Assembly (NCBI GenBank): GCA_036429605.1
Contig: CM071590.1
Span: 6,200,001 to 6,264,000 of the forward strand
Direction: 5' to 3'
Length of the DNA: 64,000 nt
Origin: Cladobotryum mycophilum
Lineage: Eukaryota > Ascomycota > Sordariomycetes > Hypocreales > Hypocreaceae
The position numbers and the translations under genes were made by a program. The notes beneath the pieces are model-generated. The model was given only the letters and a program-made list of their open reading frames with translations, had not been told where the DNA came from and made no database searches. Shown one piece after another: positions 10,614 to 22,585 of this stretch. The number at the start of each line of letters is the position of its first letter. Within the stretch, counting starts at the first letter, position 1.

Positions 10614-12558
10614 TCAAGTAACTGCTTCCCCGTCATACCGCCATTTGTAGCAATGCTCCAAACTGTCCTTGATCATGTAGAGGCTCGGTCTGTCGAAGCA
10701 ATCATCCCAGCCTGACTTGTCCGATTCCCAGAATCTTTTCAAGAGCCTCGAAGCCACAAGCGGTCTCCCACCTGTAAAGGGATCCTCGACAGCGATTGCG
10801 ATGAAGCGCTGGATGAGATCTTTCTCCTCTTGGGTGCCATGCTGGGCTGATACACCAGCTACTACCACGGGCCAGAATATACTCTCAACACGGACTTTCA
10901 AGTTCATCGCATCCGTCAAGCATCGGAAGATGTGAGTGTGGTACAATTGTCGCAATTTGCTGCAGGGTGTTCCAATATGTGAAGTAGCAGTGCAGGGAAG
11001 AGCCACGAGACCGTAAAGTGCTACTGCAGATTTATAAATGTCGGCGATGAGGAAAAGACTTGTCGAGTGGGATAAACCGGAGGACTCGATCCAATCATTC
11101 GGACTACAATCATCGATGTGCCTGAGAATGCTGCAGACGTTGGATTGGGATGAACTCGGTGCATGAGGCTTTCTTGCTGCTTCAAAGCGAATGCGGTTTA
11201 TGCGCACGATGTCGAGAAATAAAAGTGTTGGGCATAGAAATGACGAATACGGCTTCATGTCGTAAAGATCGTATATATCAATGAGATTGAATTCGAAGAC
11301 TTCGGGTAGAAGGTCATGGCTCGGCGTGGTGGAATTAAAGACGGTCATTGCGCTGGTCCCAAATCATCAGTACACAATGCTCATCCATCGAAGCTCAAGA
11401 TTACAAACGGTGACTTACATTATAAGGCTTTGTACGCTCATTCTTGAGCCAATTGGAAAGCTTAGTATGCTTCGAAGGCCTCCGCAGCGTTTAACCAGCT
11501 CTAGAAACCCAACAGCGTGAATGCGCCATTGCGGTGTATAGGAGTCGGTGATCTAATAGCATTGACGCATTAGTTGTTCCATCGCGACAGATTGCAGAGC
11601 ACAGTAGTCAATCCTACCTGAGGGCAAACGATTGCATGAATGCTCATAAAGATGGGTCCGATGTTGTTCTGACCCACAATGATTTCTTGGGATAGACAAC
11701 GGATGGCAATGCCAAAGTGATGATAGTATCGAGACCAGAGATGCGCCGTCGGGCCAGAGTTGGTTGATTCGAGGTCCACCTTCTGTATCGAAGCAACGCA
11801 CATGATGCGATAACTCAAGGCCAAGGCAAGGAGGGAGTGACGAACAGTCTCGCGCATCGTGTGTATCGAGGAGCCTTGGAGAGGAGGAATATATATGCTT
11901 GGTATCATCTGTTTGGACTTGAAAACTGGGAGTAATTGACTATTATCTAAAATCGAGTAAGCTGGTGAACTCTGAAGGGGACCAAGTTTGGGGGAAGTTG
12001 AGAAAGAGATGGCGCATACAAAACTCCATAAAGTCGATGTAGTCCCATTCATCTGGCCGTAGATCAATCGGGATTTTCATCTTCCATTTGGTCTGAGGCA
12101 CTCGGAAACGGGTCTGTTGTCTGCTGATGACCGTCGACAGAATCTTTCTTGACGCCGTACCATCATCTCTCTTTTCCAGTTTTGAGTCTTGAGTTTTGGG
12201 GGCCCTTTTGGATGATACAACGATTGCCTTGTCTCCATTATCCTGATCTTCATCGGCTTGCGCCTTCGCCTTGGCTGTCGCGTCAAGGTCTGATCATGTC
12301 AATCACTGCCATAACGCTTGCCACGCCGCACATCTGTGTCCACTTACCAGAAATAGACCTTATCTTGGAAGTCTTCAACCGGGTAATCTTTCCAGGACGA
12401 AGCCATTTCAGTGGTTTCTGGTCAACGTATCCGGGGCACACCAGACTGGCCGTGCGGCAGGTCTGGCAAACCGGCCTGGTGCCATCACAGAGCACCTTAC
12501 GACGGAGGCATTCCCAGCACTGTCCAGCCGTCTTATCAGAATCAATCTTGGTTGACAT
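10614..12558 (-). CDS. Zn2Cys6 transcription factor with fungal-specific regulatory domain
   Basis: A nuclear regulator. The first exon (from 12558) holds an N-terminal binuclear zinc cluster, QCWECLRRKVLCDGTRPVC, followed by CRTASLVCPGY, which fits the Cys spacing of the GAL4-type fold. A basic linker follows (WLRPGKITRLKTSK). After an intron (TCTGGTAAGTGG donor), a Lys/Asp-rich linker leads through a second intron at about 12,020-11,945 into NSQLLPVFKSKQMIPS, and then the long helical C-terminal part of the Fungal_trans_2 type ending at 10614. Exons join in frame at the junctions I checked. It is about 7 kb from the decarboxylase gene, so a role in the peptide cluster is possible but not shown. 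The destruxin cluster is not known to me to have a dedicated regulator here. Confidence 0.82.
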
Positions 12559-13736
12559 GGTTCGTTCTCTAGGCCTAGTCCACGTGCCTAAAAGCGTCGA
12601 GTAGGGGCAATCGAAATCGGAGGAATGCAGCTCAGTGCAGGCCTACAGATGGTTGAGACAGCGTTTGAACATGCATCGACAAACAAAACTAAAGAACCAC
12701 TAATGCGAGAAGCAAGGTGTGATTCCTCCGCCAGTTTACGGGTGGCTGAGTTAGCGACACAATGGAGGTGAGAGCCACACTTCATGGTGCCCCCCTTGTC
12801 GGTGTCCAATTATACTATTCGATGAGTTTCCCGAAGGATCTATACATGACGTTGAGGCTTCTTCACATCTCCGTTACTCAGTATCTCTAAGTACTGCGCT
12901 ACTTAAACAGAGTGACATTTTGTGATGGACATATGGGGGGCCACACACTCTCTTCACTAAGATATTGTATAAACTGATGAGGGCACTTTCTAGCCCACAA
13001 TCCCAAACGATCTGCAGCAATAGATGGTAGAGGTGGTGGTTTGGAGATGGACCTGGCCAACTTAAAATGCTTGATTGTCTGTTACTATCATTGTATTGAA
13101 GACATGTGTAAGATATTTTTCACCAATTCCTCTACAGGGTAGCAAAGACGCGCGTCAAGAGCAATCCCAAAACGGTAAGGGCCGAGCATGTTGTGGCGAG
13201 ATCAAACACTCTTTACAGTGGAGGTTCTGGACCGCCATGTTCATTTGTTGGGAAAACAGGACTGGTTGAGTACAGGGCAAAGTTCTTATGATGGAGCCTG
13301 CACTAATTGCTATATAGATTGTACGCGATTACTCTGGTGGCTATTCTAATTGTTGAATAGAAGGATATTAGGCCTTTGCTGTGAGTATCAATACATTGTC
13401 GACGCTTGGTTGGAAATCCGCTGTTGAATTACTGTTGTAGGCGCAAACTTGGGCTGAATTGGCAGAGAGAGCGGTATTGATAGAACGGACACATCACCTA
13501 AACAACAGTATTGCCGCCTCCTGTTCCATCCGCAAACTAAACTGAGTGACTGATCGATTTACGACTGGGAGTTGCCTCTGTGAGACCGAAGAATATATAG
13601 GGATATCACAGCCATGCCATACACATTTATTATTTTGGACTTTTCATTGTTAGCCGTATAAAAACCCTTATCATTCATATGTCAATCACCCAGAAGGAAA
13701 AATTAATACCACAACAACACCGCCCGTAACGCTTGA
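12559..13736. other. Intergenic
   Basis: About 1.2 kb holding the promoter of the Zn2Cys6 gene and the 3' flank of the next transporter. No supported gene. Confidence 0.4.
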
Positions 13737-15291
13737 TTACATCCATCCAAGTCTCCGCCACAGGTAAGTCGCACCGCTCATCACTGCACTGACTCCCGTG
13801 AACAAGATCAGTGGTCCGTATCCCGTTCCATAACCGCTCAATAGTCTCCCTTCCAACGGCATCCCCTGAAGCAAGAGATTGCTCAGTGGTCCCGAGGCAA
13901 CGCTGCCAATTCCTCTACCGACGGCCATAATACCAATAATCATATTTTGGTCGAAGCTCTCTTTTCCTTCTTTTGCGGCATCGGATGTGATCTGGCGCAC
14001 AACGCCCTGCCAAGCAGTCGTGTACGAACCGGCAAACAAGCCGTAGATGTTGCAAAATGCAAACAGCATTGGCAAATTCGTCGCGAAGCCCCAAAAGAAG
14101 AACGTCCCAATGACTGTTCCTACTGCAGAAGCAAGAAAACACGTTGAAACATGGAAATTGTCCGTCATCACCCCCATGCCGGCCGATCCAAATACGCTCG
14201 CAAAATTGACAAACAGCAATGTCAACGCCGAGACCGATTCGCTCGCGCCCAACGATCGGGCGTAGGTGGGCAAGTAAATGCTGGGGAGAAAGAATCCGAG
14301 CGCTTCGCAAATGTTGGATACTTGATACAGCACAAATGTTCGCTTGAGCGCAAACCTCAGGTTAAACGGCGATGGGGAGTCTTTGTGTGCTGGCTTAGAT
14401 CGCACACGAGGCTTGATAAAGTACGCCAACGGCAAGGTGAGGACGACGAGGGAAATAGCCCATATACGCAGCGTCGTGCGAAAGCCATAGTGGCCCAGGA
14501 GAACTTCCAAGACGGGAGGGAGGACACAGCCCCCAAGACCAGTGCCGGATAACATGACGCCGTATGCAAAGCCCTTTCTCTTCTGGAACCAGTCGCTCAA
14601 GTAGATGATGCAAGGGCAATAGAGGATCGTGGCGCCGATTGCATAAAACACGCCTTGGGTGATGATCAAATGTGCCACCGACTGCGAAAAGGAGCTTGCA
14701 ATGACAGAGAGGCTCGAGACAATGACCCCAATTATTGGTGACCATTTGCTGAACGTGGGACTCAGCCTCTGGACGCCAATCACCACCGGAAGACCAAAGT
14801 ACATGACGCCCTGCAAATGAGAGTTTGGTTAGACATACATCTTATGAGGCAACAGACTACTGAGATAACTTACCAAAGCGCATGTGCCAACAATTGCAAT
14901 GTTTGATGACTTGGGGAAAGTATCATGAGCTGTGTAGTAATCCTCAAATACACCAAAAGAAAACGGAAAACCTAGTGGAGAGAGGGTGTAAGTGATGAAC
15001 ATGTCTTACAGATGAGTTCTCGTAAAATGGAGGGGAATGACATACCCCAAGTTATACCCTCTACAAAGAAGCAGGCGATGAGAAAGAGCCATGCGCCCTT
15101 CCCCCGATCCACGGGGGGGATGATACTTTCTCGTTGTTGTCCGAGCTCACATTGGACACTTGCTTCTCTAGATCGCTCCCTGTCGATATAGGAGAAAGCA
15201 ATTCAGACGCCGATTCATGGGGGCTAGGCGGCTGAAACGAGCGTTGCGGCACGGATAGCGTATCCAACTTGGTGAGTTGGGAGTGAGACAT
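13737..15291 (-). CDS. MFS transporter, monocarboxylate (MCT) type, N-terminus frameshifted
   Basis: The main exon (14816-13737) encodes 359 residues with about ten transmembrane helices and the MCT-type loop SDWFQKRKGFAYGVMLSGTGLGG. Upstream exons supply GAWLFLIACFFVEGITWG and FPFSFGVFEDYYTAHDTFPKSSNIAI, which with the main exon give a normal 12-helix fungal monocarboxylate permease. The N-terminal cytosolic tail starts at 15291 (MSHSQLTKLDTL) but runs in a different frame from the PPVDRGKGAW segment that begins TM1. The two meet in a run of seven C (plus-strand G, about 15,113-15,119), and one base is missing for a continuous frame. The cargo could be a carboxylate or a secondary metabolite. 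No cluster membership is implied. Confidence 0.75.
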
Positions 15292-16768
15292 GGCCGAGTC
15301 TTGCGATGCAGCCTATCTGAGACGAGGAACCGATGTTGTGAATCCTGTACTGGTCATGAATAGTTGTGAAGCCCTCTGTGAAATAAAAGCTTGGGAAACA
15401 GTCTTCTTCTGCAAACTACACATGTAGGGATAACATGGTTATATAGAACACTCTGCTCCATTTATTACATGTCATATAAGATTGTCTGACACTCCTGAGT
15501 GATGTGGCCTCGAGAGGCGTTGTCCTTGCTCATCCCTTCACAAGTTGTACGTCACGATGTCATTCCTCGGGGCGAAAACCTTTTTGTCATCGAGTTTCAT
15601 CCTCAAACATTCGCTTTGACGCAGTATCAAGAGTAAAGCTTGTTGGGTTTGACTCATGGCCGTTTAAGATCGCTGTAGGGGGCCTCATTGGCAAGGGGGA
15701 TAGACATTTGTGTAAGGAGAAAGGTAGGCCCACCCCTGTCAAAGGTATTTGGATCTGAAGTTACTTGACTTGTACATACCGACAAGTAAAACAGACCACA
15801 TGGTGGTAGCATTTCCTCCGCCCTGGAGATGGCTAAGTCGGCACCCAGCAACGGGGGTTGCTCTCAGCTACAGTGTGCTAAAATGTAGCATGTCAGTCAA
15901 TTGGTAAGTGGTGAAGGCTCTCTTTGTCATTCTTCAGGGCATTGGATTGCATGGGCCAGCACGGACGACCTTCATGACGGTTGGGGGAATTTGATTTCTC
16001 CATGATACGAAATTTGAGGGGAAAGGGAAGATGAAAGGAAAGAGGAAAGGGGTTCTGGGTGTCTTCAGTAATGCATACCAACCTCGTGCATAAGTTTTTG
16101 ACATGCCGTTCGTGAGGTGCTCTGCATATCGCGCATAACGTCGGAGTAGTAAAAGTGAGGCTAGCATGTCTCGACTAGGTATAAGATGCCGTGGCTAGAG
16201 AATAGGAATAGGAGAGTAATGAAATAACTGGAAAATGCTTCTCGGAGCTCGAGCGCTTGTTTTGCCATTCGTTGGAATGCCTTCCAGTCGGAATGAAAGC
16301 TGTCTCAGGCAGGGAACATATGACGAGTAACTAGGTTGAAGCGAGGCTAGAAATGTTAGAGGAAGCAACATATTCATTCCAGTCTATATTACTTCATCAG
16401 ACGTCATGTGCAGAACGTATTAGAACACGTCCGAGCTTATCCTTTCCTGTGTATAAACCGTGAATAGGGATTATATGTCTGAGAGTTTGTTTATGTCTAT
16501 GAGTCCAGCTATCTGCACGATTGCATATCGGTTATCGACATGGACATTAAAAAAAATCAAGGGCAATATCTATGTTTGAGATTTTGTAATTAAACAGTGA
16601 ACGTGTTATGGGTTCGGTCTATATCTGTTCTTGGTATAAGAGTCTTAAATAGCTAATTAAAGAGACAACATAATAATATTTTTAATATATATAATAATAC
16701 GCTTGACACTTGAGGATTAATTAGATTATATAAGAAACTATATACCATCTTATTTATTTATACATTAT
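15292..16768. other. Intergenic, AT-rich at its end
   Basis: About 1.5 kb. The first kilobase is of mixed composition without gene signals. From about 16,640 to 16,790 the sequence becomes very AT-rich with TATA and ATAAT repeats, up to the stop of the HET gene. Confidence 0.45.
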
Positions 16769-19160
16769 TTAAATTATTGTTATCAGACTCTTGTATGATT
16801 CAGCAAACCAATCGACGCTATATAGACTTACTAAAGCTTGTGGTTGTCTAATAACCCCGATTCGACGGTAGGTAGCAACTTCGTCTGGCACTTCTACTAG
16901 AACTAAGCAGATGTCTGGATGAACTAGCAGCATATAGATGTCGGTCTTATCTTCGATGCGATATGGTACTTCCTCGCTCAAGACATAATCTGCAAAGAAT
17001 GGCAGTTCTAGATGGAACCCAATCTTGTACTTGAGTGGCTCATGTTCTCGGGCACGGCTATCATGGACTAGCCATGGCCGCGTCCAAACGTATTGTAACT
17101 TAACAGGAAGAACACAGCCTATTATGCTAATTCCACCAGAAGCGACTTCTCCGGATGGATTCCTGCCTGTGAGCTTGACTGCATGCGACTGCCAAAGCGG
17201 CTTCCTATCATCCCAATTCAAATAATTCATCCATTGCGGCCAATTCCAGTGGGTAGGTTTGAAGATTTTATTGTTCAAGCGGGCACGGTTGAAGACTATC
17301 TCGTTCCAGTGGGCAGGTTCGAAGCTTATATCGTTCCAGTAGCTGACAGTTCCATCGATGGATGCCCATGACCAAGAAGGCCCTCGGCATCGAGTAGGTC
17401 GACTTACTTTAGGCTCAAGTTTATCAACTCTCCACAGGATATTGAATCGGAGCGTGCTGCTCCACAGCCCGGCGAGATATTCTCCAAGGTAAGGTTTCAC
17501 CCGGCTTGCTAGACCAGACAATGCTGGCAAGCGGTCTGTGTCCCTGGACAAAAGCAACGACGAATATTGACCGACAATGTTCTGCCAACGGCTAGAGGCT
17601 ATTGATTGATACTGTTGGGAATGAAAATAGTCTTCACTGGATGTTAAACCCATAGCTTCTGAGTAGGAGGGTAATCCGCCTTCTTGGTCCCATTTGGGAT
17701 TGCACATGGATTGAAAGTTCTGGTTTATATTCGGAATACCACGAATCATGTTGGATTCATTCTCATCGTTTGAGTCCCCCTGATCGACAATGACGTAGTG
17801 GCGGTGGAAGCCATGGCTTCTTGCGAAAAGCTGGTGGTTGTGTGAACTTCACGCTGCAAAGAGAGAGTGCCGAGGAAAGTGGAAGGGCTGTTGGGATCTG
17901 GAACCTCGCTTTCAAGTATTTCATTGAACAGTTCCCGGGGCCTCTCTGTGACTGGCAGGCTACCACATTCACAGAGGGTTTCTGTATTGCATTCCCATAT
18001 CATTTCGTGTGCGCAAAAGTGTAAAACCCTAGGGGAAAGGATTCTCTCCTGAAAACACCAGCCGCGCGAGAGAAGGGGGTGGAGTCGTGCAGAGACCTGC
18101 GTTAGGGGGGCCATCCAGTGTTGGAGTTTCTCGCGGAATTTTATAACCGGAGGGTCTGTGGTAGTTCCGGGAGCTAGAGTCTCCTCATTTGCAGCGCTGT
18201 ATTCTGAGACTTGTGTAGGGAAGCAACCTCCTGAGTCGGAAGTAGAGGATGTTGCTGCTAGCATGATGTACGAGTTTTGGTAGATATCTGCCATCTGGGC
18301 AGACTCCAATTGCCAATCGGTAAGATCATCCTGGATAATACACAATGCATCGATCCAAAGATGGTGAATTCCAATTGCCAAGCAGAAGCGAATGCTGTCC
18401 TGGAACGTTGGAGGAATTTGCAACCACGGAATGTCTTTTTTATGCTGGTCCAAGGCAGCTCTTGTTGTAACGCATGTCTGATAGGAACCCCAGCAGTGAC
18501 TCAGTGTGGCGTATCTTCCCTTTGCTCCTCCATTTTCGAGGAGGCGAACGCTGATGTTACCAGAAGGCAATGTCTCTAGTGCTAAGACTCTGTGGGGAAG
18601 TGAATCGTGTTTCTCAGACGGACAAGATTCATGTTCGACTAAGCAGGTTTGGAGCCTATCAGTCACCCAACGGAGCCCAGCTTCTGACAATGGATGGCTA
18701 GATATTAGCGTTCTTGGTCTGATCGGGTCAGACGCAGCGCAAGCTAATTGACCGTCAGGACTTGTGTATTAGTCTTTTGATGCTACCATTCTACACAATA
18801 GCAGAAAGACTTACGGGCCATTTGGGGGTAGAAAAGCTCGAGAATTCGTTTCGGTTCATCGTTTTTCAGGTAAATTTCTATGGAGAGGGTGTCGCCGCCG
18901 CCACCGCCGCCGCCGGAAAGGCCGTAGACGTAGATCATGGCTACATTTTGGACAACCACTCTGCCCGAATCGCCAGCTTGGTCCTGCGGCCAAAGCTTAT
19001 TGTAGCCAAATCGAGTAATGGCATCAAGTATAAGACTGCACCGCCAACAGCCTCCAACCTCTACTGAATCCAGTAGCTCCTCTGGCTTTAACTCAAGGGC
19101 GAGCCGGACATCGCTGTCGTCTTTTTTCTGAAACCCGTTGCAAAGGCTGCAGCTAGGCAT
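16769..19160 (-). CDS. HET-domain (heterokaryon incompatibility) protein
   Basis: Cytosolic protein of the HET family, which in fungi mediates allorecognition cell death. Exon 1 starts at 19160 (MPSCSLCNGFQKK) and holds a CxxC pair, then a run of seven Gly coded by a GCC/GCCGCC microsatellite near 18,900. It ends with a GTAAGT donor near 18,812. Exon 2 holds the HET core: GRYATLSHCWG, then LWIDALCIIQDD and SAQMADIYQNSYIMLAATSS, and later GWCFQERILSPRVLHF. The C-terminal region (17749-16769) contains the usual QNIVGQYSS, DRLPALSGLA and YLAGLW motifs. The frame change near 17,760 implies one more intron that I could not place exactly. About 700 residues. No partner gene is recognised beside it. 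Confidence 0.8.
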
Positions 19161-19815
19161 CGTAACACGGCACGATACTTTTGACGGAAATAAAGGAGAG
19201 AAATAGTAGAAAAGGAATGATAAGCAAGAGCTTGTCCTGTTGAGCAGGTGTTGGCGTTTTATGGCCCGATAAATGCCCAATTTCAAGGAAAGGCGTGGCT
19301 GCCCGATGGGAATATGCCCAAGGTTTCAAGAGGGGTCAAAAACAGCGTCCCATTCAGACCTTTTGCTCAAGTATACAATTCCGATCGTCTCGTGGGTCAG
19401 TTTGGCACAGTTCCTTCACGCAGTCCTCTGCAAGTTCGATCGTCAGTCAGTCTTCATCTAGCGCTATGCTTGCGAGACAAAGCTTTGACCCACCTCTGAG
19501 CGAGAAGTTCATGTCTCCTTAGTTAACTATGGCATTGCCGCGAAATGGATGATGTGTAATAGCTCGGGATGTACTCATCTTCAAGTAATACGTTCGCAAT
19601 TGCAAGGCAAAAAGCACCTTGATTGATATCATAGAATTTTACAATGATGGGGCTGAGCAGGTCGAGTCACGAGACCTGCAGATCCCCTCCCACTTCCCCC
19701 AATCAGAATCTTCCTTAGGCACATGCAGCATTGTGACGATAAGGCGCTTCAAAGCGACTCTAATATGGACTGGAACAAAAACTGTGATGCACAAATATAC
19801 AGGGGTACATACATT
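19161..19815. other. Intergenic
   Basis: Boundary between the HET gene promoter and the 3' end of the decarboxylase gene. This is the left edge of the peptide cluster as I read it. No gene is supported here. Confidence 0.4.
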
Positions 19816-21509
19816 CTATCCAACAACCTTTCCCACCTCCTCGAGAGCAATGACCAGCGCTTCCACAGTTGTCGGTAAGGTCTGGACATTCACAACGATA
19901 CGGAAGAAACCTCCATCTTTACCCATCGAATAGTCCACCATGAAGCCACGACCTATCAGCTTCTCGACCATTGTACGCGTGCGGTTCGTGTTGGCTTGCG
20001 GATCATCTGACAGGATCCCATTTGGCGCGTAGTAGAAGCAGACTTGTAAGCAAGGCAGCGGATCCTTTGATACCATAGCAAAGTTGCCGGTGCTTCGTAC
20101 AAGCTTGAAAAGGTAGGCTGCCATGCTGAATGCGTGATCGACTTGTCGTTCAAACCCGTCGGAGCCGTAGTACAGCCAAGCCAATGCGAGCTTGAGACTG
20201 TCACCACGTCGACCGCACTGCAGAGTGAGGTCTGCCAGGTCCCAGACGTCATTATCCTCTTCATCTCGATGGAATAGGTATTCGGCTGATGTACTGTTGG
20301 CTTTTCTGAACACGCTCATGTCTGGTCCGAGAAGAAAAGAACATGTACAAGGCACGTTTAGCATCTTGTGAGGATTCATTGTAAGTGAGTTCGCCAAGTG
20401 TGTGCCCCTGAGCTTCCATCTTTGCGCCCTGGAGAAAATGAGTGCTCCTCCCCAGCTCGCGTCAACGTGCATCCAAAGGCCAAATTCTTTGCACAGCTTG
20501 GAAATCTCTTCCAAGGGCTCAAAGGAACCTCTGACCGTGGTTCCAGCTGTGGCATTGACATAAAATGGTGTTTTCCCTTCGGACTTGGCTTTAATGACTA
20601 ATTCACGGAGGGCATCTGGATTCATACGACCCTCATCGTCGGCGGGGACTGACCACACGTTGGCGCTACCGAGCCCCATGACCATGCCGCTTTTCTGGAC
20701 AGAGTAATGCCCGTGAACACTCGTGAAAGCGACAAAATCATGTTTCCCGTTTCCGGAAAGCTTGCACTCGGGGAATAATGTGTTTCTGGCGATGACCATG
20801 GAGGTCATGTTGGATGAACTCCCGCCTTGACATGTAATGCCCCCTGCAGACGGACCCGTGAAGCCGAACATATTTGCCAAAGCTTTAGCCGTTACCTTTT
20901 CGACCACAGTCAGAGCTGGTGAGCATTGATAGACGTGTAGCTACAATCGTCAGATGCTGATCAAACCGGATTGCCGAGAACAATGATGACTTACGTTGGT
21001 GTTTAGTACAGACAGCACCATGTCCGAAATGACTCCAACCTAGCACAATGTAAGTTACTCGTGCTAGAGAACGTGGGTAGCATTCAGAATGCTCACCGGA
21101 TTGTTGCTTGCACATAGCTTGTCCAAGAACCCTTGGTCCCACGTATTGACGCTGTATCTGAGAACCTTCTCAATGCCTTGCATCAGGCCATCCTTGCCTT
21201 GACCCTCGGTAGGAAGCACAAGCTTCATCTTGGCCACGAGTTCTGCAGGTTTATGTGCATCAACCAGCGTGTTGGGAGCCAACTCCGAGGGGCCATTCTG
21301 GCTCAACGAGATCTTGGTTGATGCTCCGTCATCGGCCGATTGTACAAAGGGTACGATGAGTTCCCGTACCGCACTGAGAAGCTATGATATATGTTAGAAA
21401 CTCATCTGCATTTCCAACATGGCAATCATCTTACATCGTCCAATTCCTCAGCCCGACGTAGTCTTGACGAATCTTCGTCGCTATAGGGGGTACTGCCCGT
21501 CTGTGTCAT
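19816..21509 (-). CDS. dtxS4: PLP-dependent aspartate/glutamate decarboxylase-like enzyme of the destruxin-type cluster
   Basis: A group II pyridoxal-phosphate decarboxylase. In the destruxin pathway the matching enzyme makes beta-alanine from aspartate, which fits a beta-Ala-loading first NRPS module here. Exons: 21509 to about 21,437 (MTQTGSTPYSDEDSS), then a second coding for LLSAVRELIVPF through WDQGFLDKLCASNNP, a very short one (VGVISDMVLSVLNTN), and the main exon ending at 19816. All joins are in frame at GT-AG introns. Visible family marks are TCQGGSSSNMTSM (phosphate site), HVDASWGGALIFS (the Asp that pairs with the PLP ring nitrogen) and NPHKMLNVPC with the Schiff-base Lys codon at 20,365-20,367. 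About 510 residues, full length and apparently intact. Glutamate or another acidic substrate cannot be excluded from sequence alone. Confidence 0.85.
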
Positions 21510-22585
21510 GATGATCAAGGGCTTTAGCTAGGCAAAAGAGCGGTAAGTAAACTTTTTCTTCCACAACTTGTAAAACTTTTTTTTCTGCAGAGGAAGGACT
21601 CCGAGACACAAGAGGTGGGTTGTACGGTTTTATAGCCGGAGAGCGATATGCAAGGCCGGGTGGAAGATAGTAGACCCTCTATATTACTCATATTATCTGA
21701 ATCAATCTGACGCACAAGGGCCCGCAGACTGCTGCATCTGAGTCAAACTGCGCTATTATTGTGCTGACTGCTGTTTTCTTCCGTTGGCATTGATTAAAGT
21801 GTGGCGTATATGATACGAGTCGTGCTGATTGTAATGCCAGTGCAGGTGCTTGTATGCGTTGGGTGTGATGGTGTTGAAGACATTAGATTCCTGGATTGGT
21901 GCATGACTGCGTCAGCAAGGTGAGCAGTGTGTGTGTGCTGTTGGAAGACATTTAGTTTGTAATTACATATTGAGACAGATTTTTCGCAATGTAACAAGAT
22001 ACTTGCATTCTCTTTTCACCATCAAGGAGAAATCTAATCATAAATTTTGTAATGCGTGAGACCAATTGAACCACTGTCGACAGATTTGTATAGAAAACAG
22101 TTTGATCATGGGTTGTTGAAGCGGCACGCTGAGCTATCCTCGCCTCATCTTGCAGGGTAGGACTCCACGGCGTCGATGAACTTGAACAAAGGCCATGAGA
22201 TGTGAGGAACTGTGAAACTCCACTAGAAACCCGATATAGTTTAATAACAATTCCTACTCGTGCAGTCTCCAACAGATATAGAAGTGAATACAGTCTCCTC
22301 GAAATCGCTTTGTGATACGGTTGCGCTATGGCCTCCCAGATCTTGTACGTCTTGGACATATTTCTCAAGCATCACGAATTCCAGCTAATCGAGGGAAAAA
22401 GGGAGTTAGTCCTCCTATGTACCTCACTTCACGTAAACTCATTCATCTAATCCTACCATGAAAAATTATTGGCTAAACTAGAAAGCTATGATGCCACTGA
22501 TGTCGTTCGCTGATGCTAATAGCCCTCGCTAAATCACCGTGATAATGCCCCATGCCATGCTGCTGAACGACGACCAGGTTTGGGA
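21510..22585. other. Intergenic, one doubtful open frame
   Basis: About 1.1 kb between the decarboxylase start and the RBR gene stop. A minus-strand open frame at 21952-22368 (138 codons) has no recognisable domain, and a different frame upstream of it also looks briefly coding-like, so a small or decayed gene is possible. I do not assign one. Confidence 0.35.

Noticed and set aside
21952..22368. Minus-strand open frame of 138 codons between decarboxylase and RBR gene
   Set aside because: Unusual composition and no recognisable domain. Kept only as a possibility in the intergenic entry.
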